From Omphiscola glabra (taxonomy: Eukaryota > Mollusca > Gastropoda > Lymnaeidae): 64,000 nucleotides of DNA. The notes below the pieces were generated by a model. That model worked only from the letters and a program-made list of their open reading frames with translations. It was not told the DNA's origin and ran no database searches. This document shows positions 54,445-64,000 of this stretch, piece after piece (position 1 is the first letter of the stretch; each line of letters begins with the position of its first letter). The stretch covers positions 25,979,010-26,043,009 of the forward strand of contig OZ024796.1 in NCBI GenBank assembly GCA_964017045.1. Direction: 5' to 3'. Made by a program: the position numbers and the translations under genes.

Positions 54445-56095
54445 AAATTACAAATAAGGTTTAAACAAATAAATTGGTTAAATAATTTTATAATGGATTA
54501 AATAAATATTATTAAACAAAATTACTATTAAGTAACAATAAAAAATTTGCGATCGGGAAGTTGCTTAAAATTGAGATTCAATATTTCACAAAAAAAACAA
54601 CAAAAAAACTAACAAATGGACAGAGCAATCTAAGAAAACCCGAATTAAAAATGGGAAATAACAAACATAATGTTACGATTCAATTTAAGCATTGCAGAGG
54701 AAAATAAGACCGGAAAATATATCATTGTGTGAAGCAAAGGCAGTTGTGTTGAATATAATTGATGTTGCGAGATGTAGCATATGCCATATGAAAACAAAAG
54801 AGTTTGTGTGTGTGTTATTGCAGATATAGTTGTTAACCGTGTGCTAGGGCTGGGTGTGGTTGGGTGTGGTTGGGTGGGGGAAATCTCAAAGTCATTGTTG
54901 TTTTTTTTGAAGACGGAGTTTCTCATTTGTTAATGGATGTTTATTTTGTACGGGTCAAGGTAAGGTAACTCTTTATATGTGCGAATAAAAGAGTTGTTAT
55001 GGCATGCTATCGGTGGATGAAATTCCCCGATCGAAATCCTTGTATATTATCTCTTTGTAAGATAATAAAATGCCCCCCCCCCCCCCCAATTTAAAAATCA
55101 TTAAATCATAAATATATACTTGTCAAATAATGCTCCGATAGGTTTTTTATTTTTTCACCAAAAATGGTTTTTTTAAAACCTATTGTACATTTACATACCA
55201 AGTACCAAATTATTTTTTTTAGAGGGAATGTGGTCAATAAAAAAAAATTATTATTTTGCTAACCGTTTATAAGTTGTTTGTTGTTTTTTTAAAGACTCTT
55301 TGCAAAAAAAAAATACAACCCCTTCCAAAAAAACTCGCACAAGATTTGCTTTGTTTTTTAGCACAGAGCAACAATCAGGTCAAAGAACCGAAAGTATTCA
55401 AGAGCGCTCATTACCGACTGGGATTTCTATTATAGCCTTGGGGAAAATATTCCACGCGCTGTTCGTCGTGCGCTCATCCATCTTTTTAGTGGGCGTGAGG
55501 GTGAACACAGAACCCCATACCAAACTTCGTTAGGAACGAAGCAAATCTATTGGGGGCCAGTATGTAAGGAACTTTCATTTCAGTTCTACTCTGTATTGGG
55601 ATATTTATTCAACTTACGTCCCTGTGTAAAGAATTTCACCATAGTGTTGTTTTGTGTTCTTGAGGATTGAACCCCGCTAACAAAAAAGTTGAGCAGAGCA
55701 TCACGCCGATCTGGATTAGGGTATGCATTATTGACGTGTTGTGTTAAGAGGAAGTAATAGTTGAACCCGACTCGCCGATTGTTTAATCTAATTAGGGGCG
55801 AAGCGATACAGGTAACGTGATTTCTTTTTAAAATGAGCTCTCACTGGGATGCACGTTTTGCTTTAGAGAAAAAAAAGATTTCGTTGATCATTTGGGCTAT
55901 TCATAATATATTGTATGAAATTCATTTATCCTGTAGATTTCATTTAAAAGTGTTGGGTACGGGGTAGAGCTATTACTAGGGTAGCGCATAGAAATTGAGG
56001 GTGAGGGGTGGGAGAGAGAGGGGGAGAAATTTAAAAAATGGACACAATTCCTCCCCCCCCCCCCCCCGCCTCCCTTTCCCTTTTTCCCAATGCTC
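54445..56095. other. unique AT-rich sequence before the ELAV promoter
   Basis: Contains C-runs near 55073-55087 and 56052-56067 and a G-rich run near 54850-54889. Open frames at 54645-54926, 55300-55533 and 55897-56097 have no recognisable domain. Confidence 0.4.
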
Positions 56096-56099
56096 ACGC

Positions 56100-56275
56100 G
56101 AACGACGAGAGCTCACGATTGGGCCCGCCATTGGCGCCAGATGCTGACACCACGGCCGTTATTGACAGGCGTAGTGCTTGCGTCTGATTGGTTGTGGAGA
56201 ACGCAGGATTAATTTACGACCGCTCCGGCCTAATGCTATTTATGCTGAGGTCACCCAGTAAGGCGATCCATTCAA
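56100..56275 (+). promoter_or_regulatory. putative ELAV-gene promoter
   Basis: A GC-richer block with inverted CCAAT boxes (gattggg and ccattgg near 56117-56136, tgattggtt near 56183) and a TATA-like tatttat at 56237-56243. The expected start would be about 30 bp downstream, near 56265-56275. Inferred from motif spacing only. Confidence 0.5.
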
Positions 56276-56487
56276 TAAGCGTGAGCAGACGCGACTACTG
56301 CCGTGCATCCCGACTTCGCGTGCTGCCGACTGGGGATAGAACTCTTGTGTTTCATTTATAGAGAAGAGAAAACCGAGAAAAGTTTGGATTTTTACTTAAC
56401 TTCTCGAGCCTTCGGTTTTAGTTTGTCTGTGTTTTGTTGTTTGGATTTACTAAAGCAAAAATAAAAAAAAAAATTATCTAAATGCAG
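56270..56487 (+). CDS. ELAVL: ELAV-gene exon 1: 5' UTR and possible first two codons
   Basis: The right boundary is a consensus donor CAG|GTATGT at 56487/56488. An ATG at 56482 followed by CAG ends the exon in phase 0 and would splice directly to ATC ACT at 58015, giving Met-Gln-Ile-Thr. The ATG has T at -3, a poor context, so initiation may instead use Met in exon 2 (58039, A at -3 and G at +4). The left boundary is only estimated from the promoter motifs. Confidence 0.55.
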
Positions 56488-56563
56488 GTATGTACTCACG
56501 ATAGTGAGAAACATGGCTTCAATGTTTTCATATAGTTCTATTTGTATCCCTTTTATGCTTCAG

Positions 56564-56733
56564 TGGTGATAACTGCTTCTACTTCTTCTAACTGTGGTAA
56601 CTTGGTATTGAAACCGTGTGAATTAGTGGCCGTGCAGAACAAAGGACTACCATACTTCACACTTCCCACCAGCTGCAGTGGTATGGCCCAAAGCTGCAGT
56701 CAAAATAGTTATCCATTGTGTGCACCAGTCATG
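56564..56733 (+). CDS. ELAVL: candidate alternative ELAV exon with its own start codon
   Basis: A pyrimidine-rich acceptor (cttttatgcttcag) precedes 56564, and a strong donor ATG|GTAAGT ends it at 56733. Within it, ATG at 56683 (G at -3 and +4) reads MAQSCSQNSYPLCAPVM and ends in phase 0, the phase exon 2 needs. If included after exon 1, the upstream ATG would give only Met-Gln-Trp-stop, and this ATG would restart translation. The evidence is splice and frame logic only; no homologous peptide is recalled. Confidence 0.45.
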
Positions 56734-56999
56734 GTAAGTTTGCCCAGCCATTCTCAAGACAAGCCAACTCTTTGCTGCTCACCCCTTCTCAAAGCTCTTC
56801 TTCCTCCCTAAGTTACTTTTTATTTTAATCTCCTCCCCCCCCCCCTCTTCCTCTTCCTCCTGCTGGTATCCTGGCGATCAGGGATCTATCGTTCTGCTAC
56901 TGTTTATTGGGCCACTGAGGTTTCCCTTTGAGTTGACCTATGCTGACGTTTTAGTTAGTTTGATTTATCTTCACTCACTGATGTTTAGTCGTATTATTT

Positions 57000-64000
<7,001 letters not shown>

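Overview
This is eukaryotic, AT-rich, intron-bearing DNA from an invertebrate animal. Two multi-exon genes can be recognised by exact splice-phase reconstruction. The repeat landscape (many minisatellites, hAT and piggyBac relics, RTE-like LINE fragments, a tRNA-derived SINE, long poly-G/poly-C runs) and the protein sequences fit a mollusc, probably a gastropod. That taxonomic call is inference only.

Layout. 1-29 kb: almost no protein-coding sequence. It holds at least fifteen minisatellites (16 to 88 bp units, including a 2.5 kb array of a 23 bp unit with a higher-order duplication), hAT elements with target-site duplications, and relics of three LINEs. 29.35-35.24 kb, minus strand: nine consecutive exons of a cytosolic carboxypeptidase 6 orthologue (CCP6/AGBL4, a tubulin deglutamylase-family M14 metallopeptidase), from the start codon through all three zinc-ligand positions. 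The C-terminal exons were not found in the remaining 29 kb downstream, so the next intron is very long or the rest of the gene lies outside the window. 36.8-55 kb: a transposon graveyard with a 2.1 kb hAT element, a cluster of short inverted-repeat elements at 39.1-41 kb, a nested insertion whose empty site is also in the window, a SINE, a LINE relic, and a 3.4 kb piggyBac-type element with its terminal repeats. That last element contains a transposase pseudogene and a 1.2 kb minisatellite built from its own subterminal sequence. 56.1-64 kb, plus strand: promoter, first exon and RRM1 exons of an ELAV/Hu-family RNA-binding protein gene, with a candidate alternative exon that would change the N-terminus. 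The rest of that gene continues past the right edge.

The two genes are transcribed divergently and are separated by about 21 kb of repeat-rich DNA. Nothing links them functionally. The most interesting material is structural: minisatellites that arose inside transposons, exact nested-insertion junctions, a satellite with a 43-monomer duplication, and regulatory-motif palindromes (RFX X-box, AP-1, CATATG E-box) in or beside tandem repeats.
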